A stretch of DNA of 55,473 bases from Roseibacillus ishigakijimensis (GTDB lineage: Bacteria; Verrucomicrobiota; Verrucomicrobiia; Verrucomicrobiales; Akkermansiaceae): NCBI RefSeq assembly GCF_016595415.1, contig NZ_JAENIO010000028.1, forward strand, positions 1 through 55,473, read 5' to 3'. Position 1 is the first letter of the stretch; each line of letters opens with the position of its first letter. Both the position numbers and the translations under genes were made by a program. Of the stretch, positions 24,480 to 33,020 are shown piece by piece. Under the pieces are notes generated by a model, which worked only from the letters and a program-made list of their open reading frames with translations, searched no databases and had not been told where the DNA came from.

Positions 24480-25034
24480 ATGAGAAAAGAAGAGGTTATT
24501 GCCGAGGTCTACGAATTGTTTCGCACCCGGGGAGGAGAGAGCTATGGCGAGGAGGTGACCCAGAGGCAACATGCGGTGCAGGTGGGTCTGCTTGCCATTG
24601 GCAACCACGAGTCTGCCGAGGGGGTGGCGGCGGCTTTCCTCCACGATATCGCGCATTTGTTGACCGAGCCGGGGAAGAGTGGCCCTTTTGGCTCTCCGAA
24701 TCACGATGCCCTCGGGGGACGCTGGGCCCGCGAGCGGGGATTTTCTGAAACGACGGCTTGTCTCATTGAGAACCACGTCGCGGCCAAGCGCTACCTCACC
24801 GCGCGGGAGGAGGGATACTTTGCCCGGCTCTCCTTCGCCAGTAGGAAGACGCTGGTGGAGCAGGGGGGGCCGATGAGCGAAGAAGAAGCCCGGGCTTTCG
24901 AAGAGGACCCGCTTTTTTCCCGCCACTTGCAATTGCGGCGCTGGGATGAGGCGGGCAAGGATGATTCCGCCGACCTTGAGGACGTGGAGCAGTTCCGACC
25001 CTATCTTGCGCGCGCTCTGGGGGCACGTGCTTAG
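24480..25034 (+). CDS. PhnZ-like HD-domain oxygenase (phosphonate-degradation type)
   Basis: A 184-residue cytoplasmic HD-domain protein close to PhnZ, the mixed-valent di-iron oxygenase that cleaves 2-amino-1-hydroxyethylphosphonate to glycine and phosphate. From memory of PhnZ, the key residues are all kept: Tyr and Glu in ESYGEEVTQRQHAVQ with its metal His, the HD pair in AAFLHDIAHLL, His in NHDALGGRWAR, ENHVAAKRYL with the substrate lysine, SRKTLVEQGGPM, and RRWDEAGK with the last aspartate. The ATG at 24480 was chosen; a GTG at 24450 overlapping the vccA stop is possible. It lies 26 bp after vccA on the same strand and overlaps the end of chrA by four bases. No phnY-like hydroxylase is nearby. 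Confidence 0.85.
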   Translation: MRKEEVIAEVYELFRTRGGESYGEEVTQRQHAVQVGLLAIGNHESAEGVAAAFLHDIAHLLTEPGKSGPFGSPNHDALGGRWARERGFSETTACLIENHVAAKRYLTAREEGYFARLSFASRKTLVEQGGPMSEEEARAFEEDPLFSRHLQLRRWDEAGKDDSADLEDVEQFRPYLARALGARA

Positions 25035-26356
25035 GAGAAGGCGTAGTGGAGCAGGCCTAGGGCACAACCGCTAAAGACGATCCAGAGGACGTCCACCTTC
25101 CACTTGATGAGGGCGAAAAGGGTCACCCCGAAAATGGTGAGCCCGAACCACTGCACCCCTTGCCCGGCAGGAAAGAGGACGTGGAGGCCGAACCAGAGGG
25201 CGAGATTGAGAATCACGCCCACCACGGCGGCGGTGATGGTGGAAAGAGCCCCCGTGATGCCGGCGTGCCCGTGGAGGCGCTCAATGAAGGGTGCCCCCAG
25301 AAAGATCCAGAGGAAGCAGGGGGCGAAGGTCACCCAGGTGGTGAGGGCTGCCCCGGCGGTGGCGGCGAGGAGAGGACTCAGCCCCTCGGGATTTTGCCAG
25401 CCGCCGACGAAGCCAACGAATTGCACCACCATGATGAGAGGACCGGGGGTGCTCTCCGCGAGGCCGAGTCCATCGAGCATTTGCTCCGGCTCTAACCAGC
25501 TTTTTTCCTCTACCGCTTCTTGCGCGACATAGGGAAGGACGGCGTAGGCTCCGCCAAAGGTCATCACTGCCGCTTTGCTGAAAAAGACTCCCTCCTCGGT
25601 CACCGAGTGGGTTTTTCCCAAATAGTGGCCGGCCAAGAACACCGGGGTGAGCCAGAGCGCCAGGCCAATGAGGATCACCCGCAGCGAACGGCCCCAGCTG
25701 GGCGGAGGGATCTCGCCAAGGTGGTCGGGCCCGGCGGTCATTCCCGCTTCCTCCTCTCGCCCGGCCAGGGTCACGAAGGTGTGCGGGCTGACTTTGCTTC
25801 CCAGCCAGCCGAGTGCCCCGGCACCGAAGACGATGGCAGGGAAGGGGACCTTGAGAAAAAAAATCGCCACGAAGGCTCCAGCGGCGATGAGCCACATGGT
25901 TTGGTTCTTCAGCGCTTTATGGCCGATGCGGAGCACGGCTGCGGCGACGACGGCGAGGACTGCGGGCTTGAGTCCGGTAAAGGCGGCCGCCACTCCCGCG
26001 ACCTCGCCATAAGCCATGTAAATGTAGCCCAGCAACCAGAGCACGACCACGCTGGGAAGGACGAAGAGAGTCCCCGCGATGAGGCCTCCCCAAGTCCGGT
26101 GCAGGAGCCAGCCCACATAGGTCGCCAATTGCTGGGCTTCCGGGCCCGGGAGCAACATGCAAAAATTCAGGGCGTGCAAAAAGCGGCGCTCGCTGAGCCA
26201 CTGGCGGCGCTCCACCAGTTCGGTGTGCATGATTGCGATTTGCCCTGCCGGGCCGCCGAAGCTGATGAAGCCGAGCTTGAGCCAGAAGCGAAAGGCTTCC
26301 TTGAGACTGGGGCGGGAGGGGGAATCCGGGGAGGAGGGCTGGGGCAACGCTTTCAT
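25031..26356 (-). CDS. chrA: Chromate transporter family protein (ChrA)
   Basis: A 441-residue inner-membrane protein of the CHR family, which exports chromate using the proton gradient in characterised members. Two homologous halves are visible: the first with RFWLKLGFISFGGPAGQIAIM and MLLPGPEAQQLATYVGWLL, the second with FFSKAAVMTFGGAYAVLPY and GLAESTPGPLIMVVQFVGF. Length and double-domain layout fit long-chain CHR proteins. Start is the ATG at 26356. It lies 134 bp downstream of the AIM24 gene on the same strand. Its stop overlaps the convergent PhnZ-like gene. Whether chromate is the real substrate here is not shown by the sequence. Confidence 0.92.
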   Translation of the reverse strand: MKALPQPSSPDSPSRPSLKEAFRFWLKLGFISFGGPAGQIAIMHTELVERRQWLSERRFLHALNFCMLLPGPEAQQLATYVGWLLHRTWGGLIAGTLFVLPSVVVLWLLGYIYMAYGEVAGVAAAFTGLKPAVLAVVAAAVLRIGHKALKNQTMWLIAAGAFVAIFFLKVPFPAIVFGAGALGWLGSKVSPHTFVTLAGREEEAGMTAGPDHLGEIPPPSWGRSLRVILIGLALWLTPVFLAGHYLGKTHSVTEEGVFFSKAAVMTFGGAYAVLPYVAQEAVEEKSWLEPEQMLDGLGLAESTPGPLIMVVQFVGFVGGWQNPEGLSPLLAATAGAALTTWVTFAPCFLWIFLGAPFIERLHGHAGITGALSTITAAVVGVILNLALWFGLHVLFPAGQGVQWFGLTIFGVTLFALIKWKVDVLWIVFSGCALGLLHYAFS

Positions 26357-26435
26357 GGCTACAGCGGATGGTGTCCTTCGCTAGCGAATCCGCTCCACCA
26401 CGGAAAGACCTTTTCGGTGACGAAAGGAGGCCCTC

Positions 26436-26461
26436 CGGCGGGGATCGGGATGACCCCGCCG
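26436..26461 (-). terminator. Possible terminator or hairpin after the AIM24 gene
   Basis: CGGCGGGG (26436-26443) and CCCCGCCG (26454-26461) form an 8-bp stem with a 10-base loop between the AIM24 stop and the chrA start. No good T-run follows on the minus strand. Confidence 0.4.
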
Positions 26462-26490
26462 AAGCGCTCCCAAGCCCTGGGGCGGAAGGC

Positions 26491-27516
26491 TCAGTTGTCG
26501 CCGTCCAGCAGGCCGCCCAGAGCGCCGAGCACGGAGCCTTCGCCCTGGCGGGAGCCTCCGGCAGAGGGAGCGCTCTTGATGATGCGATCGGCCATGCGGC
26601 TGAAGGGCAGGCTCTGCAGCCAGACCGTGCCGTGTCCGCGCAGGGTGGCGAGGAAAAGGCCTTCCCCGCCGAAGAACATGCTCTTCAGGTTGCCCGCGCG
26701 CTCGATGCCGTAGTCAATGCCCTCGCTGAGGGCCACGAGGCAGCCCGTGTCCACCCGCAGGGTTTCGCCCTTCAGCTCCTTCTTGATGACGGTGCCGCCC
26801 GCGTGCATGAAGGCCATGCCGTCGCCCTCGAGCTTTTGCATGATGAAGCCCTCTCCTCCGAAGAAGCCAGTGCCCAGCTTGCGATTGAAGGCGATGGAAA
26901 CCTTGGTGCCATAGGCTGCACAGAGGAAGGCGTCCTTCTGGCAAGTGATGGTGCCTCCGATCTCGCGCATGTCGAGAGGGATGATCTTTCCGGGATAGGG
27001 AGCGGCGAAGGAGACCCGGCGTTTGCCACTCCCCCCGGCGTGGGTGAAGTGGGTCATGAAGATGGATTCGCCAGTGAGGGCGCGTTTGCCCACTGCCAGG
27101 AGCTTGCCCATGATGCCTTCATTGGCTTCCGAGCCGTCGCCCATCTTGGCCTCGAAGGTGATATCTTGCTCCACATAGTTCATGGCCCCGGCTTCGGCGA
27201 TCACGGTTTCACCCGGGTCGAGCTCCACTTCCACGATTTGCATATCATCGCCAAAGAGCTCGTAATCGACCTCGTGGCATTTTTGGCCGGGGGCGGGGCC
27301 CACCACCACGTTGGCAGGGATGGGGGGAGGGGCAACTGCGCCCCGGTCGGCAAAGAGGCCGGGGAGGCTCTCGCCGGCGGGCACCCACTCCGGCAGACCT
27401 TCCCGCCAGGTGAGGCTTTTGGGAGAGATTTCGCCGGAGTTGGCCAGGGAGCCCAATTCGTCTTCACGGGCTTCCTTGCGCTGATTTTGTTTATCGAGGT
27501 AGAACCAAGTTTCCAT
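26491..27516 (-). CDS. AIM24 family protein with N-terminal GYF-like domain
   Basis: A 341-residue protein. Residues 1-50 form a GYF_2-like domain ([12 protein letters not shown] and [18 protein letters not shown]), a short peptide-binding module common in bacterial membrane proteins. From about residue 80 it matches the AIM24/TIGR00266 family: [20 protein letters not shown], repeated glycine-rich FFGGEGF and [14 protein letters not shown] strands, and a C-terminal tail. AIM24 proteins form a double beta-sandwich; the yeast relative supports mitochondrial respiration, but the bacterial role is unclear. No signal peptide or membrane segment. Start is the ATG at 27516; the 72 bp upstream separate it from the VccA companion gene. 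Confidence 0.9.
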   Translation of the reverse strand: METWFYLDKQNQRKEAREDELGSLANSGEISPKSLTWREGLPEWVPAGESLPGLFADRGAVAPPPIPANVVVGPAPGQKCHEVDYELFGDDMQIVEVELDPGETVIAEAGAMNYVEQDITFEAKMGDGSEANEGIMGKLLAVGKRALTGESIFMTHFTHAGGSGKRRVSFAAPYPGKIIPLDMREIGGTITCQKDAFLCAAYGTKVSIAFNRKLGTGFFGGEGFIMQKLEGDGMAFMHAGGTVIKKELKGETLRVDTGCLVALSEGIDYGIERAGNLKSMFFGGEGLFLATLRGHGTVWLQSLPFSRMADRIIKSAPSAGGSRQGEGSVLGALGGLLDGDN

Positions 27517-27588
27517 AACGGAAGGGGAGATAGCAAATCCCCCGTCCGGGCGCGAGAGACATTGTCACCCGCAGGAACTTTCGTTTCT

Positions 27589-28410
27589 CTAACTGGCCTT
27601 GCGCCGAAGAGTCACCGTTTGCAAGAAGCGGCCCGTGCTGCCGTCGCTGGATTGGAAAAAGCTGTTGTTGCTCTTGAGGATGATAAATTGGGTTTGTTCG
27701 TCGGAGCGGAAGGGGATGAGGTTGTTGCCCTGGGTCTTCCATCCATCGGGGCCTTCGTAGGAGAGCTGATAAGCACAGCGCCCATTGACGGGATTGATGA
27801 TTTTCGACTTGCGGGGCAAGAGGGCTGCTTCCTGATTTCCATTGAAGCGCATCCCGACCCGGAAAGGGGAGAGATTCAACACGCGGACTTTTCCCACCGG
27901 GAGGCTTTCAGGATCATCCTTGATGACATAGGGCTGCAAGAGACCTCCAGCGGCGGGGGCGAGGAGCACTGTGGCCCGCGAGGTGTTTGCAGGCAGCTGC
28001 ACCAGAGCGACCAGAGTGGGTTCTTCCTCCCGGCGGACGAGGAGAGCTTTGACAAGCGGATCGTTACTCTCCGCCAGGGAACGCAGATTTTCCTCTGGAT
28101 TAGTAGAAGAGAGAGGAATGGTGGCGTGTCTGGCATCTTCTTCCGACATCTCGGGAGCCTCATCGGCTCCGGTATCGATCTGGTGAATTTCCAGCAGCTG
28201 ATTGCCGGTATAGCGGACGGGCTCGGAATACTGGAAGGGCTTGGCGGTATGCTTTTGCCCTTTCTCGGGACCACCGAGACTGAGGCCGCGCAGCTCGTTG
28301 CCCCAAGCGACGAGGTCGAGCTGCATACTGACTTGGGGCGCGTCTTGTGCGGAAGCGGTGGCGAAGAGCCCGGCGACGATGAGGAGGAAGGAAGTGAGTT
28401 TAGATTTCAT
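27589..28410 (-). CDS. Exported VccA companion protein (overlaps vccA copy 2)
   Basis: A 273-residue protein with a signal peptide (MKSKLTSFLLIVAGLFATASAQ). I do not recognise a named family. The C-terminal half shares a pattern with the proteins at 14328 and 51001: a VRVLNLSPFRVGMRF strand matching RLINISHRTLTLRW and RFINVAPAPLRIVI, then a short variable strand, a W residue, 'TQFIILKSN', and an ending in LQTVTLRRKAS matching LKLVTLRER. The ATG at 28410 lies inside the end of vccA copy 2 (11-base overlap), so translation of the two is probably coupled. No membrane segment after the leader. A role in VccA assembly or as a surface partner is inferred from the coupling alone. Confidence 0.82.
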   Translation of the reverse strand: MKSKLTSFLLIVAGLFATASAQDAPQVSMQLDLVAWGNELRGLSLGGPEKGQKHTAKPFQYSEPVRYTGNQLLEIHQIDTGADEAPEMSEEDARHATIPLSSTNPEENLRSLAESNDPLVKALLVRREEEPTLVALVQLPANTSRATVLLAPAAGGLLQPYVIKDDPESLPVGKVRVLNLSPFRVGMRFNGNQEAALLPRKSKIINPVNGRCAYQLSYEGPDGWKTQGNNLIPFRSDEQTQFIILKSNNSFFQSSDGSTGRFLQTVTLRRKAS

Positions 28411-31400
28411 TTTCGGAAAGCCAACGGAAGGCAATGACTTGGAAACGCCGTCCAAAACGTTCATTGACGGAGTTCAGTTCGTTATAGGGAGATTCCGGCT
28501 CGTTGGAAGGATCAAGATAATCAACTTGCCGTTGCACGATCGCTTCCGCGTAAGCGGTGGCGAGGATCTTGCCCGCAGCATCGTAGGAGCGGCCGCAGCT
28601 ACGGATGCGGAAGGTATCCGAGCGCACGGTGAGGGAAGGCTCGAGAACCTGCAGCATATCACCTTGCAACATCCAGCCGGGGATGCCGGTGGAGCGGTAG
28701 CCCTGCTCGGGGCGGAACTCGCGGTCGTAGAGCATGTCGCTGTCCGCGAGAATGCTGGCTACGGCACCGTAGTTGTTGTCGGCTGAGGTCACCGCCCAGT
28801 CAGGGTGGCGGCGATTGGCATTGGGCAGCTGGTTGCTGGTATCACCGCCATCGACATCGGCCCGGGGAGCGCGGTTTTTGTGGGCGAGGGTCACACGGTC
28901 CTTCGAGGCGGAGATGTCTTGGAAACCATTGCGGTCGCCATCGATGGAAATGTTGACGCCGCTCTCGTCGAGAGCGCATTGGAGCGCGCCACTGCGGGTC
29001 AATTCAGGCGCTTCTTCAAGAGGAGCCACCGCCCGGTTGACGAAGTGGGAGAGGGAGACAAAGGGGCCCCGTTTGCGCACTTGGCGGGTGATCTCGCGAG
29101 CCAAGGCATCCACTTCCTGCTCATCGAGCTCGCGGTAGCCAGCAAAGGAATCTTCACCACTGCCGGTGGGGGGAGTGATGGGTTGAGCAGTCTGTTCCAA
29201 GCTGCGGGGAAAGGCGGCATTGCCCGACTGCTGACCGGAGGTGGGATGCTGGCGGAAGCGGGTGGAGCCCAGCAGGGCCTTCCAGGCGTCGATGCTGGTG
29301 GAGTTGACGTTAAAGGCTCCCTCCACTTGCAGGGACTTGGCCACTTCCGAGGGCTCGCTGAAGTTGGCGGTTTCCGAACGCTCCGTGAGGACGTAGTTCG
29401 GGTTGCGCGGCTCCCTGCTCTGCAAATCCAGGGTGGAGAAGTAGTAACGGTCGTAGAGCGAGCTGTTCAGAATGTGGGAGATGTCGTAATACTCACGCGG
29501 CATCTGGGTGGCTCCGCTGTGATTATTGCTGCCCATGATTTCATAATCGACGCGGCGCTCATTAACCAGCTCGCGCTGCACGAAGGGGGTCGCATAGGAG
29601 TTCCCCAAGGCGTAGGCCGGCTGGTGTCCAATGGACAGGCGCTCGGCGTCATTGGTCAGGTCGGCGTGCTGGAATTGAGCCAGGGTTGAGAAGCGCTCGG
29701 GCACCGAATAGAGAATGGTGTTTCGGGGGCCTTCCACATTGGAGAATCCCCAAGGAATGGGATTGAAGGCCATATCCTGGGCAAAGGCATCTCCGGTGAA
29801 GCCTCCATCGAAGGCCAACCCCGCCCAACTGTCGACCATCTCCATGAAGAAGGGAGGTGGGTTGTAGCTGGCGATGGGTTTGCTGAAGTTGGTTCCATGG
29901 AGGTTGAAGTCCATGAAGGTGCGCAAAGTCGAGCCGCGCTGGCCCATCTCGTAGTCGCGGGGCATCCGGCCGGCCCGGAGATAATCGATGCCCGGTTGGC
30001 TGAGCTGGAGGGTATGGGAAACCAGCGGGACGGGACCGCCGCTGAATTGGCTGTAGTTACCAAATGTGAATTGGCGGGTTGTTGGCCAGTAATAGCCATT
30101 GTCCAGTTCGAGGCGCTCGACCCGGCGGAGGAACTCTCCGCGGCTGGAACCAGCGAGGCGCATTTCCAACATAACCAAAGTGGTTTGCCAAGATTCTCGG
30201 ACATCAAGTGACTTGGGTAGTTTGGTGCTCACGCCGCTCTCCAATTGCACGCTGTTATTGAAGTCGTTGATATTAGTCGCATCGATGGGCTTGAAGGGGA
30301 TAGTGACCTCGCGCGAGGCCGTGCGGATGGTGCGCACGAGAGGCTCGGCCTGGGTGTAGCCGCGTGCTTCGCCGGGCTCAAGGCGACCGGGCTCAATCGT
30401 GAAAACCGCTTGGTTGAAAACGGCTACTTCCCGTCCTGCCCGGCGAGGAGTCTCATCGGCAGGGAAATAGGCGCAGTTGTTGTTGTTGTATTGCCAAAGG
30501 CGCGCTGGTCTGTTTCCCAGCGGCGTCTGGTTGATGAGTTGGAGCTCCAGGCCGCTCTCCCAGACCAGAGGCACGGAATAAGGATTAGCGAGGGTGACGG
30601 CTAGTTTGCCGGCTGGAATCACCTGGAAGTCCGAATCTGCTGTCACGCGACGACCGTTTGTCTCCATCTTGACTCCCAAAACGAGGCGGATATCAATGAT
30701 AGCGGGAGAGATGCTTGCTTCGTCCACTTCACCCTTCCCGCGCACCTGAAGTCCGTTACTACCAAGGCTTCTGTGCCGTTCGGTGAACTCGAGGAGGTGG
30801 TCCCAAGTGAGATGCTCCAGCCGGGCGAGGGCTGAACTAGCGGTGCCGGGGATGACGCGGCCATCGCGAGTGGGGTAGTTGTCATAGGCTCCGGCGGGGG
30901 GGCCAGAGGAGAGACCTTGCGCGAAGGCTGTGGTCAAGTCGACCTTCAGTCCGCCCTCCAAGGGATTGGTCAGGAGGCCGCGGCTGACGGTGGTGGCGGA
31001 GTGGAAGAGAGAATTGGCCGAGCCAGAGGAGGTGCCACCCGAGGCACCGGGAATCAGTTTCGCCGTCGGGAGAGTGAGGATACGAGTCAAGTCGGTGTTA
31101 CTCCCGCCTCCCGGAGTGGGGTAGCCTTCCATGCCGGTGACTGTTTCCCAGCCCCGTCGTTGGGCGGTGAAGGTATCGTAGTCGATATCCAGTTCGTCTT
31201 CGTTCTGTAGGTTGAGGCGGGATTTGACCCCCTCATCGCCCACCCACCAGGCAAAGGCTCCCTGCGGATTGCCGGTCTCAGGATTGCGGATGGAAACCAA
31301 GGGAGCGGAGACGAGGGAGTCGTCGGAGCCGATTTCGTTGCCGGGGGTATTGTTGCCCACCAGAAGAACGGCCTGGGCGGAGGATTGATTGCCGCCCACT

Positions 31401-31915
31401 TGATAGGCGCTATTGCCTGGGTTGACGTCTCCGCTGCCCAATCCGTCGGCAGGTGAACTCACCAGCCAACGCAAGAGACTGGCGCTGGGGGTTTTTTCAT
31501 AAATTTCCGAGGGGTCGTCATTGTTGGTAAAGACGCCAGTCCAGTGGCGGGTGCCGGGCTGCACGGAGGTCAGGCCTTTTTGGGTGCCGTCGAGCGAGGT
31601 GTTGTTCTCCGGGCCGGAACCAGAGGGCAGGGCGTCACCTTCAGCGGTCCCCGCCATGTCGGCAGTGGCCGTGATGCGCTGGTCGGGTCCGGCATATTTT
31701 TGCAGATTACCAATGGCAATCTGAAGGGCAAGCCGGGCATTGGCCTGGGCTTCTTGGCGGGCTTGGGTGGCTTGCGAACTCCGCAACTGTGTGCTGGAGA
31801 GGGAAAGAAGTCCGACTGCGATGAGAGAAAGCAGAATCATCAAGGTTACGGTGACAACCAATGAGAATCCTGATTTCTTCGAAACGCTTTGCTGGGGTTG
31901 GCAGGGTGGTTTCAT
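28400..31915 (-). CDS. vccA: Verru_Chthon cassette protein A (copy 2)
   Basis: A 1171-residue TIGR02600-type giant pilin-like protein. The leader ends KKSGFSLVVTVTLMILLSLI, followed by QANARLALQIAIGNLQ and GPDQRI. Shared blocks include FAWWVGDEGVKSRLNL, LEGGLKVDLTTAF, a FSTLAQFQHADL block, AYALGNSYATPF, NVNSTSIDAWKALLGS, RGPFVSLSHFVNRAV, and VRSDTFRIRSCGRSYDAAG. It ends FRWLSENEI. The ATG at 31915 has no Shine-Dalgarno site; instead a 20-bp near-palindrome begins four bases upstream. Its stop overlaps the start of its small exported companion. This copy diverges from copies 1 and 3 more than they do from each other by eye. Function of the family is not established; location in the envelope is inferred from the leader. 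Confidence 0.92.
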   Translation of the reverse strand: MKPPCQPQQSVSKKSGFSLVVTVTLMILLSLIAVGLLSLSSTQLRSSQATQARQEAQANARLALQIAIGNLQKYAGPDQRITATADMAGTAEGDALPSGSGPENNTSLDGTQKGLTSVQPGTRHWTGVFTNNDDPSEIYEKTPSASLLRWLVSSPADGLGSGDVNPGNSAYQVGGNQSSAQAVLLVGNNTPGNEIGSDDSLVSAPLVSIRNPETGNPQGAFAWWVGDEGVKSRLNLQNEDELDIDYDTFTAQRRGWETVTGMEGYPTPGGGSNTDLTRILTLPTAKLIPGASGGTSSGSANSLFHSATTVSRGLLTNPLEGGLKVDLTTAFAQGLSSGPPAGAYDNYPTRDGRVIPGTASSALARLEHLTWDHLLEFTERHRSLGSNGLQVRGKGEVDEASISPAIIDIRLVLGVKMETNGRRVTADSDFQVIPAGKLAVTLANPYSVPLVWESGLELQLINQTPLGNRPARLWQYNNNNCAYFPADETPRRAGREVAVFNQAVFTIEPGRLEPGEARGYTQAEPLVRTIRTASREVTIPFKPIDATNINDFNNSVQLESGVSTKLPKSLDVRESWQTTLVMLEMRLAGSSRGEFLRRVERLELDNGYYWPTTRQFTFGNYSQFSGGPVPLVSHTLQLSQPGIDYLRAGRMPRDYEMGQRGSTLRTFMDFNLHGTNFSKPIASYNPPPFFMEMVDSWAGLAFDGGFTGDAFAQDMAFNPIPWGFSNVEGPRNTILYSVPERFSTLAQFQHADLTNDAERLSIGHQPAYALGNSYATPFVQRELVNERRVDYEIMGSNNHSGATQMPREYYDISHILNSSLYDRYYFSTLDLQSREPRNPNYVLTERSETANFSEPSEVAKSLQVEGAFNVNSTSIDAWKALLGSTRFRQHPTSGQQSGNAAFPRSLEQTAQPITPPTGSGEDSFAGYRELDEQEVDALAREITRQVRKRGPFVSLSHFVNRAVAPLEEAPELTRSGALQCALDESGVNISIDGDRNGFQDISASKDRVTLAHKNRAPRADVDGGDTSNQLPNANRRHPDWAVTSADNNYGAVASILADSDMLYDREFRPEQGYRSTGIPGWMLQGDMLQVLEPSLTVRSDTFRIRSCGRSYDAAGKILATAYAEAIVQRQVDYLDPSNEPESPYNELNSVNERFGRRFQVIAFRWLSENEI

Positions 31916-31918
31916 GGT

Positions 31919-31938
31919 ATTCTATTTGCAAATACAAT
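31919..31938. promoter_or_regulatory. 20-bp near-perfect palindrome in the vccA copy 2 leader
   Basis: ATTCTATTTGCAAATACAAT is symmetric in 18 of 20 positions, with a perfect 12-bp core TATTTGCAAATA (31923-31934). It begins four bases upstream of the vccA start and covers where a ribosome-binding site would be. Binding of a regulator here could block transcription or its early elongation. Confidence 0.55.
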
Positions 31939-32246
31939 GAATTTAATGAGGAGCTGCGTAAAGCGAAAAAGTTAAGAAATCGGCATTTTTTTCGTAAAAG
32001 GGTCAGACGATCAGGGAAGATAACGGAAAGAGTTGGGTTTGTCGATAAAGTATTTACTAGGCAAAGGTTTACAGTTTTACGTGTTCTGTGTGAGTTTGTT
32101 GCCTTGTTTTTCTGGCGGTTTTTTGAGCGAGTTGAGAGTGAAAAGGTAATTTTTTACTAGTTAATGCGCTAACTTGTGCAAGTTCCTGGCGGAAAAGCGT
32201 ATAGTTTTTATTGGGAAACCAAAATTCTTTGCCTTGGTGAGGGTGG

Positions 32247-32273
32247 GCGCAGGCAGTGTCTCTCTGCCTGTGC
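32247..32273 (+). promoter_or_regulatory. Hairpin in the DUF1080 gene leader
   Basis: GCGCAGGCAG (32247-32256) pairs with CTGCCTGTGC (32264-32273), 10 bp with one G-U pair and a 7-base loop, 34 bp upstream of the start. No T-run follows. Role unknown; it may stabilise the 5' end. Confidence 0.35.
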
Positions 32274-32307
32274 GGCGAAAGTGCTCTCCCGGCGAAAACA
32301 TGGAAAT

Positions 32308-32952
32308 ATGATGAAAGTGAAAAAGATAAGCGCCTCCTTGGGCGGTGGTTTGATGGCTCTGCTGCTCGGCGCGGCAGCGAGTGGACAAGAGCAGGAAGAG
32401 GGGTTCCTCTCTTTAATGGACGGACAAAGCTTCCATGGCTGGAAGAAGTCGACGGAAAATGAGGAGACTTGGCAAATCGAGGACGGGGCTTTTGTTGCGG
32501 CCGGGCCACGCAGTCACCTTTTCTATGAGGGTGATGGGGAGCCCTTTAAGGATTTCCACTTGAAGGTGGAGGTGATGACGGAGGAGAAAGCCAATGGTGG
32601 CATCTACTTCCACACCGAGTATCAGGCCGAGGGCTGGCCCCGGGTCGGGTTCGAGAACCAGGTCAACGTGAGCCATGGCGACTGGAAGAAGACGGGTAGT
32701 CTCTACGACGTCGTCAATGTGGGGCAGGTAACGGTGGAGGACGGGCAGTGGTGGCTGCAGGAAATCATCGTGCAAGGGCGCACCGTCACGATCAAAATCG
32801 ATGGCGAGGTGCTCTATCAATACACCGAGCCAGAAGGGGCGCAGGCCGGGGAATCCTTCACCCGGAAGCTTGCGGAGGGCACTTTCGCCTTGCAAGCGCA
32901 CGATCCGGGCAGTGTCATTCGCTACCGCAATATCCGCGTCAAGCGCCTCTGA
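32308..32952 (+). CDS. Exported DUF1080 (3-keto-disaccharide hydrolase-like) protein
   Basis: A 214-residue exported protein of the DUF1080 family, a concanavalin/LamG-like beta sandwich; some members act on 3-keto-glycosides. A signal peptide ends near ASGQ (residue 27). The family pattern is plain: FLSLMDGQSFHGWKKS, ETWQIEDGAFVA, FKDFHLKVEVMTEEKANGGIYF, GFENQVNVSHGD, and the ending SVIRYRNIRVKRL. It starts at the first of two adjacent ATG codons, with a GGAAA element close upstream of the second. A strong terminator follows its stop. Neighbours give no sugar-pathway context, so a carbohydrate substrate is inferred from the family only. Confidence 0.9.
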   Translation: MMKVKKISASLGGGLMALLLGAAASGQEQEEGFLSLMDGQSFHGWKKSTENEETWQIEDGAFVAAGPRSHLFYEGDGEPFKDFHLKVEVMTEEKANGGIYFHTEYQAEGWPRVGFENQVNVSHGDWKKTGSLYDVVNVGQVTVEDGQWWLQEIIVQGRTVTIKIDGEVLYQYTEPEGAQAGESFTRKLAEGTFALQAHDPGSVIRYRNIRVKRL

Positions 32953-32986
32953 GCGAGGGTCTTGATTGACTCGCTGGATGTTTTTT

Positions 32987-33020
32987 CAGGCGATTCTTCC
33001 TGTGAAGAATCGCCTGTTTT
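32987..33020 (+). terminator. Intrinsic terminator after the DUF1080 gene
   Basis: CAGGCGATTCTT (32987-32998) pairs perfectly with AAGAATCGCCTG (33005-33016), a 12-bp stem with a 6-base loop, followed by TTTT (33017-33020). It abuts the stop of the convergent peroxiredoxin gene. Confidence 0.85.

Larger units (their letters stand above)
31916..32307. other. AT-rich intergenic region of about 390 bp
   Basis: Divergent promoter region between vccA copy 2 and the DUF1080 gene, clearly richer in A and T than its flanks. It holds the palindrome at 31919-31938 and a hairpin at 32247-32273, both listed separately. The open frame 31861-32160 is low-complexity and starts inside vccA; I do not count it as a gene. 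Confidence 0.6.

Noticed and set aside
31861-32160. 99-residue plus-strand frame in the vccA copy 2 promoter region
   Set aside because: It starts inside vccA antisense, is Arg/Lys/Phe-rich, and has no family signal or ribosome-binding site.
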